Shown: positions 11,625 through 21,155, numbered from the stretch's first letter. The stretch is 64,000 nt of DNA from Labilibaculum manganireducens (GCF_002843385.1 NZ_MVDE01000006.1:62001-126000), one strand, 5' to 3'. Notes: generated by a model from the letters alone, not told the origin. Program-made: numbers and translations.

Positions 11625-13463
11625 ATGACAAAGATTTTACAATGCCTGTTACTTGCCATATTACTAATTGGCAGTAACGCGTGTGAAGAAAAGCTACAGA
11701 CCAACGAATCAATACAAATAGCCTTTATGGCTGATGTTCATTTGAATGATATTTACGGAGAATTTCAGGATTGCGATTACAAAGGAGTCGTAAATCCGGC
11801 AAACGGAAAATTCGTTATTGCCCGAACCATGAAAGCTCAACTGAATTCTACCCGAATTTTTAACGAGAATTATTTCGCTTTTCTGGCGGCCTTGGATGAT
11901 GTGGTAAAAAGGAAGATAAAGTTCGTTGTTCTTCCGGGTGATTTTAGTGATGACGGACAGCCTTTTAATGTACGCGGATTAAAGAAAATTCTGGACAGTT
12001 ATTCCGATAAATACGGAATTAAATTTATTGCAACTACGGGTAATCACGATCCAGTTCGTCCTTTTGCAATGGATGCGGGCAAAAAAGATTTTTTGGGCGC
12101 AGGCGGAAAACCACAGGTTATTATGAGTGCCGACAGTTTGTATGTTCCTTTATCTTCGGAAGAAAACCCGGTAGTGGTTACGAAAGATATTTGCCGAATG
12201 GGTTACGAGGAGGTTATTACAACATTGGGTGATTTTGGTTTTTTCCCAAAAAAGGAAGATTTATATTGGGAAACTCCTTTTACATCTTATACCCATAATG
12301 ATTATGCTTTTGATAAAGCCTTTAAGCAGTCATCATTAAATAACAGAAACTATTCAATACCTCCCTTTAATACAAGTATTCCTGATGTTAGTTATTTGGT
12401 GGAACCGGTAAGAGGAGTGTGGTTTTTAGCCATAGATGCCAATGTTTATGTTCCCAACAATAATGCTGAAACTGATTCACTAAATGCCGACAACTACGAA
12501 GGAGCCAGTGCTGGGTACTCAAATGTATTAACGCATAAAAAACATTTGATCAAGTGGGTGAAAAAGGTATCTTCTGAGGCTGACCGATTGGGGAAAACAC
12601 TAATCGTTTTTAGTCATTATCCAATGATTGATTTTAACGATGATGCTTCGCCGCACATTAAAAATTTGATGGGTGAAGGGAAAATGCAATTGCATCGTGT
12701 ACCTGACGAAGATGTGGCAAGAACTTTTGCTGAGGCTGGCATCAAGCTGCATTTTGGTGGACATATGCACATTAACGATACTGGAATCAGAAAATATGAG
12801 AATGGAACCGGTTTGGTAAATGTTCAAATTCCATCTTTGGCAGCTTACATACCTGCTTATAAGATTCTCACTGTGAAAAATAAAAATTTAATGGAGGTTG
12901 AAACGGTTGTGATCGATTCAGTTCCTCGTTTCAAAGAGCTTTTTCCAATTTACGAGCAAGAATATTCATATCTAAAAAAGTCGGGAACTAAGGATATCTG
13001 GAATAAGGATATTTTATCGGCAACCACCTATCATGAATTTACCAATTGGCATTTAAAAGAGTTGGTTCGTTTGCGGTTTCTGAAGAAGGATTGGCCTGCT
13101 GAATTCAGAGATTTTTTATTGAATGCAACAGGCAAAGAATTATTAAATTATACAAACTCAACTGCAGTAGATTCAAGTTTATTCGAAAATTGGACTGGTT
13201 TTGATATGATATTTGATTTTTACCGGCTTCGAAGTGCCGATAAATTGGCCATAAAGGATATTGGCTTGGATAGAATCAAACAATATCAGATAATTATTGA
13301 ATCTCTATTGCAAAATCAGAAAGACTCAAATTCATTAACTAATAAGGTGCAGAACGATTTTTATGAATTTGCTGAAATTTTCCATCACTTTTTAAATGGA
13401 GCACCAGCCGATCATTTCCAAATTGACTTGAAGAATGCAGAGCTTGTTGATTTGGTTGAATAA
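11625..13463 (+). CDS. Calcineurin-like metallophosphoesterase, lipoprotein
   Basis: The 612-residue protein starts with a lipoprotein signal (ILLIGSNAC). The dimetal phosphoesterase motifs are complete and in order: MADVHLND (Asp37, His39), VLPGDFSDDG, TTGNHDPV, FSHYPMIDF and FGGHMHINDTG. This places it in the calcineurin-like superfamily; such enzymes hydrolyse phosphomonoesters or diesters. The C-terminal 170 residues are mostly helical and not recognised. It sits 21 bp after GH115 and before a terminator, so it is probably cotranscribed with the alpha-glucuronidase. Its role in the locus might be removing phosphate or phosphodiester substituents from the glycan, but that is a guess. Confidence 0.85.
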   Translation: MTKILQCLLLAILLIGSNACEEKLQTNESIQIAFMADVHLNDIYGEFQDCDYKGVVNPANGKFVIARTMKAQLNSTRIFNENYFAFLAALDDVVKRKIKFVVLPGDFSDDGQPFNVRGLKKILDSYSDKYGIKFIATTGNHDPVRPFAMDAGKKDFLGAGGKPQVIMSADSLYVPLSSEENPVVVTKDICRMGYEEVITTLGDFGFFPKKEDLYWETPFTSYTHNDYAFDKAFKQSSLNNRNYSIPPFNTSIPDVSYLVEPVRGVWFLAIDANVYVPNNNAETDSLNADNYEGASAGYSNVLTHKKHLIKWVKKVSSEADRLGKTLIVFSHYPMIDFNDDASPHIKNLMGEGKMQLHRVPDEDVARTFAEAGIKLHFGGHMHINDTGIRKYENGTGLVNVQIPSLAAYIPAYKILTVKNKNLMEVETVVIDSVPRFKELFPIYEQEYSYLKKSGTKDIWNKDILSATTYHEFTNWHLKELVRLRFLKKDWPAEFRDFLLNATGKELLNYTNSTAVDSSLFENWTGFDMIFDFYRLRSADKLAIKDIGLDRIKQYQIIIESLLQNQKDSNSLTNKVQNDFYEFAEIFHHFLNGAPADHFQIDLKNAELVDLVE

Positions 13464-13501
13464 GTTTGTTTGGAATACTTAGTTTTCTTATTTGAAAAAC
13501 A

Positions 13502-13537
13502 TAAAGCTGTATGGATCTTCTGTACAGCTTTATTTGT
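13502..13537 (+). terminator. Rho-independent terminator after metallophosphoesterase
   Basis: Stem TAAAGCTGTA / TACAGCTTTA with an 11-nt loop, followed by TTTG. It ends the GH115-phosphoesterase transcript. Confidence 0.75.
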
Positions 13538-13565
13538 ATGCTTTGTCTTTATTGATTGAAAGTTT

Positions 13566-13644
13566 AATCTACATTAAAATTTTTTTTGATGTACATCAAA
13601 TATAATTATGATGTACATTAAATGTAAGTATGATGTACATCAAA
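13566..13644. promoter_or_regulatory. Four-unit 22-bp-period operator-like array (TGATGTACATCA)
   Basis: GATGTACATCAAA starts at 13588, GATGTACATTAAA at 13610 and GATGTACATCAAA at 13632, exactly 22 bp apart. A degenerate unit (AATCTACATTAAA, 11 of 13 matches) is in phase at 13566. The core TGATGTACATCA is a perfect palindrome. A spacing of two helical turns puts all sites on one face of the DNA, as expected for cooperative binding of a dimeric regulator. It lies in the 917-bp gap ahead of susC. Confidence 0.6.
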
Positions 13645-13799
13645 AATATAGTTTGTCAGTATTGTTTCAACAATTAGTGCGGTTATTTGATTAAAATCAT
13701 CAGGATATAAGCATAGAGTATAAAGTCGGGCGAACAGGTTACATTTTTACTTCAAATTAACAGCAAAGAACTCAAAACCATGCACGCAAGATTTCAAAT

Positions 13800-13918
13800 A
13801 TGAAACGTCCATGACAAGGATATTTTGACACACAGGGGGATGATTATTTCAGCATGGTAAGTTCTCCCGAAACAAGTTCGGGACAGGCTATATGGCAAAA
13901 GTTTAAAATTATAATCAT
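13800..13918 (+). repeat. 119-bp dispersed element, copy 3 (tandem with copy 4)
   Basis: It runs from ATGAAACGTCC to ATAATCAT and is directly joined to copy 4 without spacer. It contains the TCCCGAAACAAGTTCGGGA hairpin. Confidence 0.92.
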
Positions 13919-14037
13919 ATGAAACGTCCATGCCAAAGCGATTTTGACACACAGGGAGATGATTATTTCAGCATGGTAAGTTCTCCCGAAACAAGTTCGG
14001 GACAGGCTATATGACAAAAACTTAAAATTATAATCAT
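13919..14037 (+). repeat. 119-bp dispersed element, copy 4
   Basis: It has the same 119-bp length as copies 2 and 3. It ends at an ATGAAA (14038) that opens only a nine-codon frame, so unlike copies 1, 2 and 5 no real gene begins at its edge. Confidence 0.92.
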
Positions 14038-14040
14038 ATG

Positions 14041-14380
14041 AAAATGGCCTTTCGTCCAAGAATATGAATTAAAGACGAACTGAAAAAGGCAGAGTTTAAA
14101 AAAGCCGGATAATAACTTCCAGTAAAAAGAAATATTAGGTTTGAAGTTTTGATAATTATACAAAAGGACATATAATTAGTGAAGTTACAATTTAAATATG
14201 CTGGATTTTGATAGTAATTCTATCTTAATGTTGAAAGTGTGATCTTTAGAATCTCCTGTGTTTAAAGGGCATTGCGTAACATGTAATAATTATCCATGCA
14301 TTTGAATAATTCATCCATGTTACGAAAACGGTTTCGGGTTACATTCGTGACCAAGATTTATTTAATAAACCAAAAAATCT
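14041..14380 (+). other. susC leader region
   Basis: I see no gene in these 340 bp. The part nearest susC holds an inverted repeat CGTAACATG (from 14275) / CATGTTACG (to 14325). Inside it are two direct copies of AATAATTnATCCATG (see the operator entry). A short dyad CGAAA-ACGG-TTTCG follows at about 14324. This looks like the control region of the susCD operon. Confidence 0.5.
14284..14319 (+). promoter_or_regulatory. Candidate PUL operator, two direct copies of AATAATTnATCCATG
   Basis: TAATAATTATCCATG (14284-14298) and GAATAATTCATCCATG (14304-14319) repeat with a 21-bp centre spacing, about two helical turns. A third copy is found at 8484 upstream of GH115. Direct repeats of this kind are what AraC-type output domains of hybrid two-component systems bind. 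The link to the regulator at 29477 is inferred. Confidence 0.5.
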
Positions 14381-17300
14381 ATGAAGAAATTAAATTTAAA
14401 ATTTTTGATGTTAGCCTTACTGATAGGCTTGTCATCGAACTCATGGGCGCAAACGTTATCTGTGTCTGGTGTGGTTGTTGATGACCAGAATGTAACAATG
14501 CCAGGTGTATCTGTTATAGTGAAAGGTACCACAACAGGTACTGTAACTGATATTGATGGTAATTTTCAGATCACTGCTCCTACAGGAACGGAGACATTAA
14601 TGTTTTCTTTTGTTGGATATGAAACACAGGAGATTACTTTAGATGGAAAAACTACTTCGTATCAAGTAAAATTAGCAGCTTCAACCATTGGGTTGGACGA
14701 GGTTGTGGCTATTGGTTATGGTACGGTAAAGAAAAGTGATTTAACAGGTTCTGTTACTTCAGTTGGTGCTAAGGAATTGGCACAGGCAAATAAAGTGGAT
14801 GCTGTTTCAGCAATGCAAGGGCAGTCTGCAGGTGTAGTTATTCAACGTACCGACAACAAACCTGGTGCTGGCGGTTATAACATTCGTATTCGTGGTGCGA
14901 GTACTATTAATACCAATGAGACATCTTCGAACGGAGGTTTTACTCCAGGACAAAACCCGCTTTTTATTGTTGATGGAATTTTTGTGGATGATATTTCTTT
15001 CTTGAATCCTTCAGATATCAGCAGAATGGATATTCTTAAGGATGCTTCGGCTACTGCGGTATATGGATCCAGAGGAAGTAACGGGGTAGTTTTAATAGGA
15101 ACCAAACGTGGTAAAAGCGGCAAGCTAAAAGTTGATTACAGTAACTATTTTGGCGTAAAGCAAGCTTACAATCTGCCATCAGTTTTTAATGGCGCCGAAT
15201 ATGTTGACTTTATTAAAGATGTTGCTGTGGGTAATCAGTTTGCTTCTGGAAACTTAAGTTACAGAGCAAGTGATGTTGACATTACTGAATTTTTTGATGC
15301 GGAAGAGCAACAAAACATAGCTGAAGGAGTAAGTACAGATTGGGTAGACCTTTTAATTAAAACTGGTTTTCAAACCAACCACACACTTGGATTAAGCGGG
15401 GGAAATGAAACGACTGTTTATTCGGCAGGTTTGGCTTATACTAAAGATAATGGCAACGTAGAAGGTGAAGATTATACCCGATACAATATTCGCGGAAGTT
15501 TAAAAAGTGATCTTGCTAAATGGTTAAATGTAAGTGTAAGCAATTATATTACCACAGCCATTCAAAACACGGGAAGCTGGGAAGCATTTAGGAGTGCTTA
15601 CAGATTAAAGCCTATTGGTCGTCCTTATAATGAAGATGGATCTTTACGGTTTTTTCCAACACAAAAAGAAACTCAAATAACCAATCCGTTATTCGATACA
15701 AAAAACATTACCAGAGAAACGAAATTCTTACAATACATAGGTGATCTTGCTGTAACGATTAAGCCTTTAGACGGAATGACGATCACTTCTAAATTTTCAC
15801 CTAATATGAAGTATACGAGATATGGAGAATATCGGGGACTATACTCAAAGAGTGTAAGTGGGAATGCATCAAACAGAAGGGCTCAGGTAAACAATTCTAA
15901 TTATTTCTCTTATTCATGGGATAATATTTTTAACTACAAGTTTAGTGAAGGCATACATGCTTTTGATGTAACAGGCGTAATGTCAAGATTTTTAGAGCGT
16001 TCGGAAGGATATTATAATGAGGTTAGAAATTTCACTACCGATGCATATTCTTTCTATAATCTTGGTGCAGGTACTGATATTAGAGATGTATCAAGCAGTT
16101 TTGTTAAGCAAACTTTAGAGTCATACACAGGAAGATTAAATTATTCATTGATGGATAAGTACCTGTTCACGTTTACAGGACGTTATGATGGAGCCTCAAT
16201 ATTAGCGGAAGGTAATAAATGGGCATTTTTCCCGTCAGCAGCATTTGCCTGGAAGATGATGGATGAGAATTTCATGCAAAATCAAGAGTTGCTGTCAAAT
16301 GCAAAACTTAGATTGAGCTATGGTAAAACCGGTAATAATGGTCAAGGTGGAGGATTAACACCGCTAAGTTCACAATCGTTCTTAGGATCAAGCGCCACAA
16401 ATTTGGGTGATGTCTCTACACCAGCTCTTTACATTACTAACTTGGCGAATTCTGATCTTACCTGGGAAGAAACAACAGAAGTGAATGTGGGTTTTGATTT
16501 TGGATTTTTAAATAATAAAATTAGTGGTTCTATTGATGTATACAATAGAAAAAACACCAATATTATTTTTGGAAAAGATTTACCGGCAGTTACAGGTTAT
16601 TCCAGAATATTTGAAAACATTGGAGAGTCAACAAATAAAGGGATTGAAATTTCATTAAATACTGTGAATGTTGATAATGGTGATTTTACCTGGACTACAA
16701 ACTTCAATTTTGCTTCCAATAAAAACACACTTGACAAATTGTATGGCGGTAAAGATATTACTTTCGGTATCAACGGAACGAACCTTATCCATAGAGTAGG
16801 AGAGTCAATTGGTTCAATATATGATTATGAATTTGCCGGCATTTGGCAATCGGATGAAGCAGATGAGGCTGCTGTTTATGGTCAACTTCCTGGTCAGGTA
16901 AGAGTAACGGACGTTAATAAGGATGGTAAAATCGATGCTGATCATGATAGAAAGGTGATTGGTCAGGTTACACCTAAGTGGACCGGCGGTATTACAAGTA
17001 CAATGAACTATAAAAACTTTGATTTCTCTTTTGCTATAAACACTAGTCAGGGGAACATGTACAAAAGTAATTTTCATTCTAACTATGCTTGGGGCTGGCA
17101 AGACCAACCAAACAGAACGTTTAACGGATATAAGGTAAATTATTGGACACCGGAAAACCAATCAAACAGCTACAATCAACCAGGTAATGCTGGTATTTAT
17201 GGCTCGGCTATACAATACAAGGATGTTTCTTTTACCAAAGTTGGATACATCACTTTCGGTTACAGGCTTCCTTCTGATCTACTGGAAAAAATTAAGGTAA

Positions 17301-17446
17301 ATAGTCTAAGAGTTTATGCTACGGTGCAAAATCCTTTCGTCTTTACAGATTATGATGGATGGGATCCTGAAAACGCCGGAAGAAATCAATGGGGGGCTGC
17401 ATTTATGTCACGTACAATTATGGCAGGGGTTAATTTGAGCTTTTAA
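14381..17446 (+). CDS. SusC/RagA-family TonB-dependent outer-membrane transporter
   Basis: The 1021-residue protein has a signal peptide (ending SNSWAQ). It carries an N-terminal carboxypeptidase-regulatory-like domain (about 27-110, VSGVVVDDQNVTMPGVSVIV, GTTTGTVTDIDGNFQI) and the SusC plug signature DEVVAIGYGTVKKSDLTGSV at about 105-124. The plug continues to GSRGSNGVVLIGTKRGKSG, and a beta barrel runs to the C-terminal NLSF. SusC proteins import oligosaccharides into the periplasm with TonB energy, in complex with SusD, whose gene starts 26 bp downstream. The long upstream region carries repeats and operator-like motifs, so expression is probably tightly controlled. The family call is certain; the transported glycan is unknown. 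Confidence 0.97.
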   Translation: MKKLNLKFLMLALLIGLSSNSWAQTLSVSGVVVDDQNVTMPGVSVIVKGTTTGTVTDIDGNFQITAPTGTETLMFSFVGYETQEITLDGKTTSYQVKLAASTIGLDEVVAIGYGTVKKSDLTGSVTSVGAKELAQANKVDAVSAMQGQSAGVVIQRTDNKPGAGGYNIRIRGASTINTNETSSNGGFTPGQNPLFIVDGIFVDDISFLNPSDISRMDILKDASATAVYGSRGSNGVVLIGTKRGKSGKLKVDYSNYFGVKQAYNLPSVFNGAEYVDFIKDVAVGNQFASGNLSYRASDVDITEFFDAEEQQNIAEGVSTDWVDLLIKTGFQTNHTLGLSGGNETTVYSAGLAYTKDNGNVEGEDYTRYNIRGSLKSDLAKWLNVSVSNYITTAIQNTGSWEAFRSAYRLKPIGRPYNEDGSLRFFPTQKETQITNPLFDTKNITRETKFLQYIGDLAVTIKPLDGMTITSKFSPNMKYTRYGEYRGLYSKSVSGNASNRRAQVNNSNYFSYSWDNIFNYKFSEGIHAFDVTGVMSRFLERSEGYYNEVRNFTTDAYSFYNLGAGTDIRDVSSSFVKQTLESYTGRLNYSLMDKYLFTFTGRYDGASILAEGNKWAFFPSAAFAWKMMDENFMQNQELLSNAKLRLSYGKTGNNGQGGGLTPLSSQSFLGSSATNLGDVSTPALYITNLANSDLTWEETTEVNVGFDFGFLNNKISGSIDVYNRKNTNIIFGKDLPAVTGYSRIFENIGESTNKGIEISLNTVNVDNGDFTWTTNFNFASNKNTLDKLYGGKDITFGINGTNLIHRVGESIGSIYDYEFAGIWQSDEADEAAVYGQLPGQVRVTDVNKDGKIDADHDRKVIGQVTPKWTGGITSTMNYKNFDFSFAINTSQGNMYKSNFHSNYAWGWQDQPNRTFNGYKVNYWTPENQSNSYNQPGNAGIYGSAIQYKDVSFTKVGYITFGYRLPSDLLEKIKVNSLRVYATVQNPFVFTDYDGWDPENAGRNQWGAAFMSRTIMAGVNLSF

Positions 17447-17472
17447 CTATTTATTAAATTAAACGTAAGAAA

Positions 17473-19104
17473 ATGAGAAAATTTAATCATAAAGTAATTC
17501 TAGCACTACTCACAATAGGAGTTTTCACTTCGAGTTGTGATAGCTATCTTGAGGAAGAGAATAATACCTCATTAAGTGTGGAGGTTGCCTCCGCATATCC
17601 CGAAACTTTTGATCAATTAGTAGCTACTGTATACGAACGGGCAAGAGAAACAACAACCCACTATACTTCAGATTTGTATTATGCACTTGAAGATTTAGGA
17701 ACTGATATTGTAACCAGAGGCTCAGCCATTACCGGAACGAGTGATCTTAATGATTATGTAGATTTTAATTCCTTGAATTGGGCAGTTGGTGTATATTGGG
17801 GAAATCAATACAGTGTTATATCTGCTGCTAATGTAGTTGTAGATAATGCAGATGTTATTGATAATATTGATGCAAATAAAAAAACAATTGGAATAGCAGA
17901 AGCTAAATTTTTTAGAGCTCTGTCATACTTCAATTTGGTTGAGAACTATGGAGGAGTGCCATTGGTGCTTAATCAAGTTACTAGTGCGAGTACAGATTAT
18001 ACGCGTGCTGGTGAGGAGCAGGTTTACACACAAATTGTACAAGATCTTCAGGATGCTTTAGATGGAGTTCCTACTACTGCAGGCGCTTACGGTAGAATAA
18101 CTAAGGATGCTGTAAGACATTTTATGTCGAAAGTTTTGTTGACCAGAGGTTATAAATCGTTTGCTTCCAGTACCGATTTTACTGATGCAGCAGCTTTAGC
18201 TGAAACTGTTATTGCTAATCACCCTTTAGTATCTTCGTTTGCAAGTTTGGTGAGTATTGACAATCAACGAAACTCTGAAGTTATTTTTTCTTATCTATTT
18301 GGAAACAATTCCGTAAGTAGAGGTTGGGGTAACTCAAAACACATGATGTACAAATTCAGGTTTTTTGATTATCCTGGATTGACAAGAACAGTTAAAGGTT
18401 TAGATCCTATGCCAACTCCGTTCTTTTATAGTCTTTTTGATGATGCTGATGAAAGAGCTGAGGCAACGTATACCAGAGAAATTTATGCAACTGAAGATTA
18501 TGTAGGAACTGTTAATGGAGCAAATGTTAATGTTCCGGCAGGAGATTTAGCAATATTTTTCCCTAAAACAGCATGGACACAAGCAGAAATTGATGCGGTA
18601 CCATACGCAGTAATCAATCCGGGCACTTATTTTACAAATGATGGTGTTACACCTGTTCACTATCCGCAGTTTGTAAAGTTTGATGATCCAAAAGTACCTT
18701 TTGCACAGCCGGATCAATCCTCACAAGGAGAAAGAGATATGGTGATTATGAGATCTGGTGAAGCTTATTTAATTGCTGCAGAAGCTCGTTTAGAATCAGG
18801 AAACGCTGATATTGCAGCCAATCTTTTAACTACTTTAAGATCAAGAGCAGGTTTAACAGAATCAGTAGCAGAAGGTGATGTAGATTTAGACTTTATTCTT
18901 GACGAAAGAGCAAGAGAATTAGCAGGTGAAGCAAATAGATGGATGGATTTAAAGAGAACTGGAAAGTTAATTGAAAGAACACTATTGCATAATCCGCATG
19001 CTGCTTTAAATAATGCTCTGGCTGAAAAACATCTTTTAAGACCAATTCCTCAAAACGAAATTGATATTACAGCAGGAAGTATAACTCAAAACCCTGGATA
19101 TTAA
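17473..19104 (+). CDS. SusD/RagB-like glycan-binding lipoprotein
   Basis: The 543-residue protein has a lipoprotein signal (GVFTSSC). SusD family features follow: an N-terminal helical region (SAANVVVDNADVIDN), the TPR-like segment AEAKFFRALSYFNLVENYGG, MRSGEAYLIAAEARLESGNA, LLTTLRSRAGL, LDERARELAGEANRWMDLKR, and the terminal LLRPIPQNEIDITAGSITQN. It forms the surface lid of the SusC transporter encoded 26 bp upstream. A terminator follows, so susC-susD is probably a bicistron and the enzymes downstream have their own start site. Confidence 0.96.
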   Translation: MRKFNHKVILALLTIGVFTSSCDSYLEEENNTSLSVEVASAYPETFDQLVATVYERARETTTHYTSDLYYALEDLGTDIVTRGSAITGTSDLNDYVDFNSLNWAVGVYWGNQYSVISAANVVVDNADVIDNIDANKKTIGIAEAKFFRALSYFNLVENYGGVPLVLNQVTSASTDYTRAGEEQVYTQIVQDLQDALDGVPTTAGAYGRITKDAVRHFMSKVLLTRGYKSFASSTDFTDAAALAETVIANHPLVSSFASLVSIDNQRNSEVIFSYLFGNNSVSRGWGNSKHMMYKFRFFDYPGLTRTVKGLDPMPTPFFYSLFDDADERAEATYTREIYATEDYVGTVNGANVNVPAGDLAIFFPKTAWTQAEIDAVPYAVINPGTYFTNDGVTPVHYPQFVKFDDPKVPFAQPDQSSQGERDMVIMRSGEAYLIAAEARLESGNADIAANLLTTLRSRAGLTESVAEGDVDLDFILDERARELAGEANRWMDLKRTGKLIERTLLHNPHAALNNALAEKHLLRPIPQNEIDITAGSITQNPGY

Positions 19105-19198
19105 TTCCAGACTTGTATTGTTTTCTTTTTTAGGGAAACTGTCCAACTTATATGGTTTTACTTAGGCTAGTGTAAAAACCGAATATATTGGAGAAAGA

Positions 19199-19235
19199 TT
19201 AAAACGGGCAGGCTGTTTGTGCCTGTCCGTTTTTA
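19199..19235 (+). terminator. Rho-independent terminator after susCD
   Basis: Stem AAAACGGGCAGGC / GCCTGTCCGTTTT with one mismatch and a 7-nt loop ends in a T run. It lies 95 bp after the susD stop codon. Confidence 0.88.
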
Positions 19236-19473
19236 CTTCACAATAGCATAGAGACCGGAGAAATACCCGATTGACCCTAAATTCCATGTTTCGTCATGAT
19301 TTGTCCATAAGTAGAGAATGATTTGCTTGTAATTTTGAGACTTCTCTATTTGTACTATTTGCTCAAAAAGTGAAATGTTTTGCAGATGTTAACCCGTTGA
19401 AAAAAGTCAGGAAATATAATTACAGAATTCGGTGAGATTACGAACAGAAACTTAAGGAGTAGATTTAAGAATT
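19236..19473 (+). other. Gap upstream of GH28 gene
   Basis: No gene is visible. GATTTGTCCATAAG at about 19300 is loosely similar to the GAATAATTyATCCAT motif found before susC and GH115. An RBS-like AAGGAG occurs at 19454, an unusual feature for this genome. Confidence 0.35.
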
Positions 19474-21054
19474 ATGGAGACTAAATTACATCATATATTG
19501 AAAAACTTGTTGATTACTATACTCTTGTTATTTGCTTTGGTTACTTGTTTTGAATCATCGGCAAAAGGAAAGGATAAGGAATATTTTGTAACTGAGTTTG
19601 GAGCAATTAGTGATGGGGAGACTTTAAACACAAATGCAATTCAATCCTTAATTGAAAAAGTCAACAAAAAAGGAGGAGGAACAATCGTTTTTCCCGCGGG
19701 TAATTTTTTATCAGGAAGTTTAGTCATGAAATCAAATGTGAATATTCATTTGGAAGAAGGAGCCATTTTATTGGGAAGTACCAATCCTATGGATTATCCT
19801 CAGGTTGAAATGCTTGGAAGACCAGAATCACAAAAAAAAGATGATAACTCGCAAATAGCATTGCTGATCGCTTTTAAAGCCAATAATTTTACCATTTCAG
19901 GAAAAGGAAAAATAGATGGACAAGGCAGAGCTTTAGCCTTGAATATCGATAGCCTGCATCATGCCGGTGTAATTGTTGATCCTAAATACAATTACCGAAG
20001 AATGCGACCGAACGAAACGGCCCGCCCAAAATTGTTTCGGTTTTCAATGTGTAATAATGTCGCAATATCTGATTTACAATTAAGTAATGCATCTTGTTGG
20101 GGACTTTCGTTTGAATTATGCAGGAATTTAAGTCTTGATGGTTTGCAGCTTGTAAATCGTGCTTACTGGAATAACGACGGAATTGACATTACCGATTGCC
20201 GAAATGTTCAAATAACAAATTGCAATATCAACTCTGCTGATGATGGCATTTGCTTGAAATCCTATTATCCGGATTTTTGTAATGACAGTATTTATATTGC
20301 CAACTGCACGGTTCGAAGTAGTGCCAGTGCAATAAAATTTGGAACTGCATCCTATGGTGGTTTCAAAAATGTGAAAATAGAAAATATTAAAATATACGAT
20401 ACTTTCCGATCGGCAATTGCTATAGAATCTGTAGATGGGGGAGCAATAGAAAACATTGAAGTATCTAATATTGATGCTGTAAATACAGGGAACGCTATTT
20501 TTATTCGCTTAGGACATCGCGATGGTGAAATTCCTGGCTCAATAAAGAACATACATATTCATGACATTAAAGTTCAAGTTCCTTTTGAACGACCCGATAT
20601 CAATTACGATATGCGTGGACCTGCTGTTAATTTCTTTCACAATCCTCTTCCGTCATCCATTACAGGTATCCCAGGATTTTGTGTGGAAGATGTGCTGATT
20701 GAGAATGTTGAAATTACATGTCCGGGTAAAGCTTCAAAAGGAATGGCTTATGTACCACTTAGCCGGTTAAATCAAGTTCCTGAAGAAATAAAAGGGTATC
20801 CGGAGTTTTCCATGTTTGGAGAATTACCAGCCTGGGGATTTTATGTTCGTCATGCAAAGGGAATCATTTTCAAAAATATAAGAATGAACCTGAATGAAGA
20901 AGATTATCGTCCAGCCATGGTTTTCGATCAGGCAGACGATATTGAAATTAAAAATATTAATCTGCAGAAAGCAGATAAAAAGCAGATTATCCTAAAAGAG
21001 ACAAAGGGTCTAAGTGCCGATAATGATGCCAAATTGTTGATTAGGAAGCTGTGA
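19474..21054 (+). CDS. GH28-family right-handed beta-helix glycoside hydrolase, secreted
   Basis: The 526-residue protein has a signal peptide (LLFALVTCFESSAKG) and a pectate-lyase/GH28 beta-helix. The N-terminal part carries TEFGAISDGETLNTNAIQ and GGGTIVFPAGNFLSGSL. Two GH28 catalytic motifs are recognisable: NNDGID with Asp235 and ADDGICLK with Asp256/Asp257. The usual GHG and RIK motifs are replaced: the position after the DD motif reads IKFGTASYGG and the later one RSAIAIES. Classical GH28 enzymes hydrolyse polygalacturonan or rhamnogalacturonan; this divergent active site may act on another uronosyl or glycosyl linkage. It is first in a row with two GH92 genes, GH89 and a membrane acetyltransferase, all on the same strand with gaps of about 100 bp or less. 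Confidence 0.85.
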   Translation: METKLHHILKNLLITILLLFALVTCFESSAKGKDKEYFVTEFGAISDGETLNTNAIQSLIEKVNKKGGGTIVFPAGNFLSGSLVMKSNVNIHLEEGAILLGSTNPMDYPQVEMLGRPESQKKDDNSQIALLIAFKANNFTISGKGKIDGQGRALALNIDSLHHAGVIVDPKYNYRRMRPNETARPKLFRFSMCNNVAISDLQLSNASCWGLSFELCRNLSLDGLQLVNRAYWNNDGIDITDCRNVQITNCNINSADDGICLKSYYPDFCNDSIYIANCTVRSSASAIKFGTASYGGFKNVKIENIKIYDTFRSAIAIESVDGGAIENIEVSNIDAVNTGNAIFIRLGHRDGEIPGSIKNIHIHDIKVQVPFERPDINYDMRGPAVNFFHNPLPSSITGIPGFCVEDVLIENVEITCPGKASKGMAYVPLSRLNQVPEEIKGYPEFSMFGELPAWGFYVRHAKGIIFKNIRMNLNEEDYRPAMVFDQADDIEIKNINLQKADKKQIILKETKGLSADNDAKLLIRKL

Positions 21055-21155
21055 AATTAAAGAATCCATCAATAAACTAAACGATTGATTAGAATAGTAA
21101 CGGTTTGATTTTATAGCATCTACCGATGTCTTAATGCCGTTCAAATAAATAGTAA

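Noticed and set aside
13800-13918. A conserved small peptide (MKRP...) encoded by the 119-bp element
   Set aside because: Copies 2 and 3 have a TGA stop as codon 5, copy 1 stops early, and base changes between copies do not favour synonymous positions. A four-residue uORF cannot be excluded, but a conserved peptide is not supported.
14296-14481. A 61-codon frame overlapping the susC start
   Set aside because: It overlaps operator-like repeats and the susC signal peptide region in another frame and has no protein-like features.
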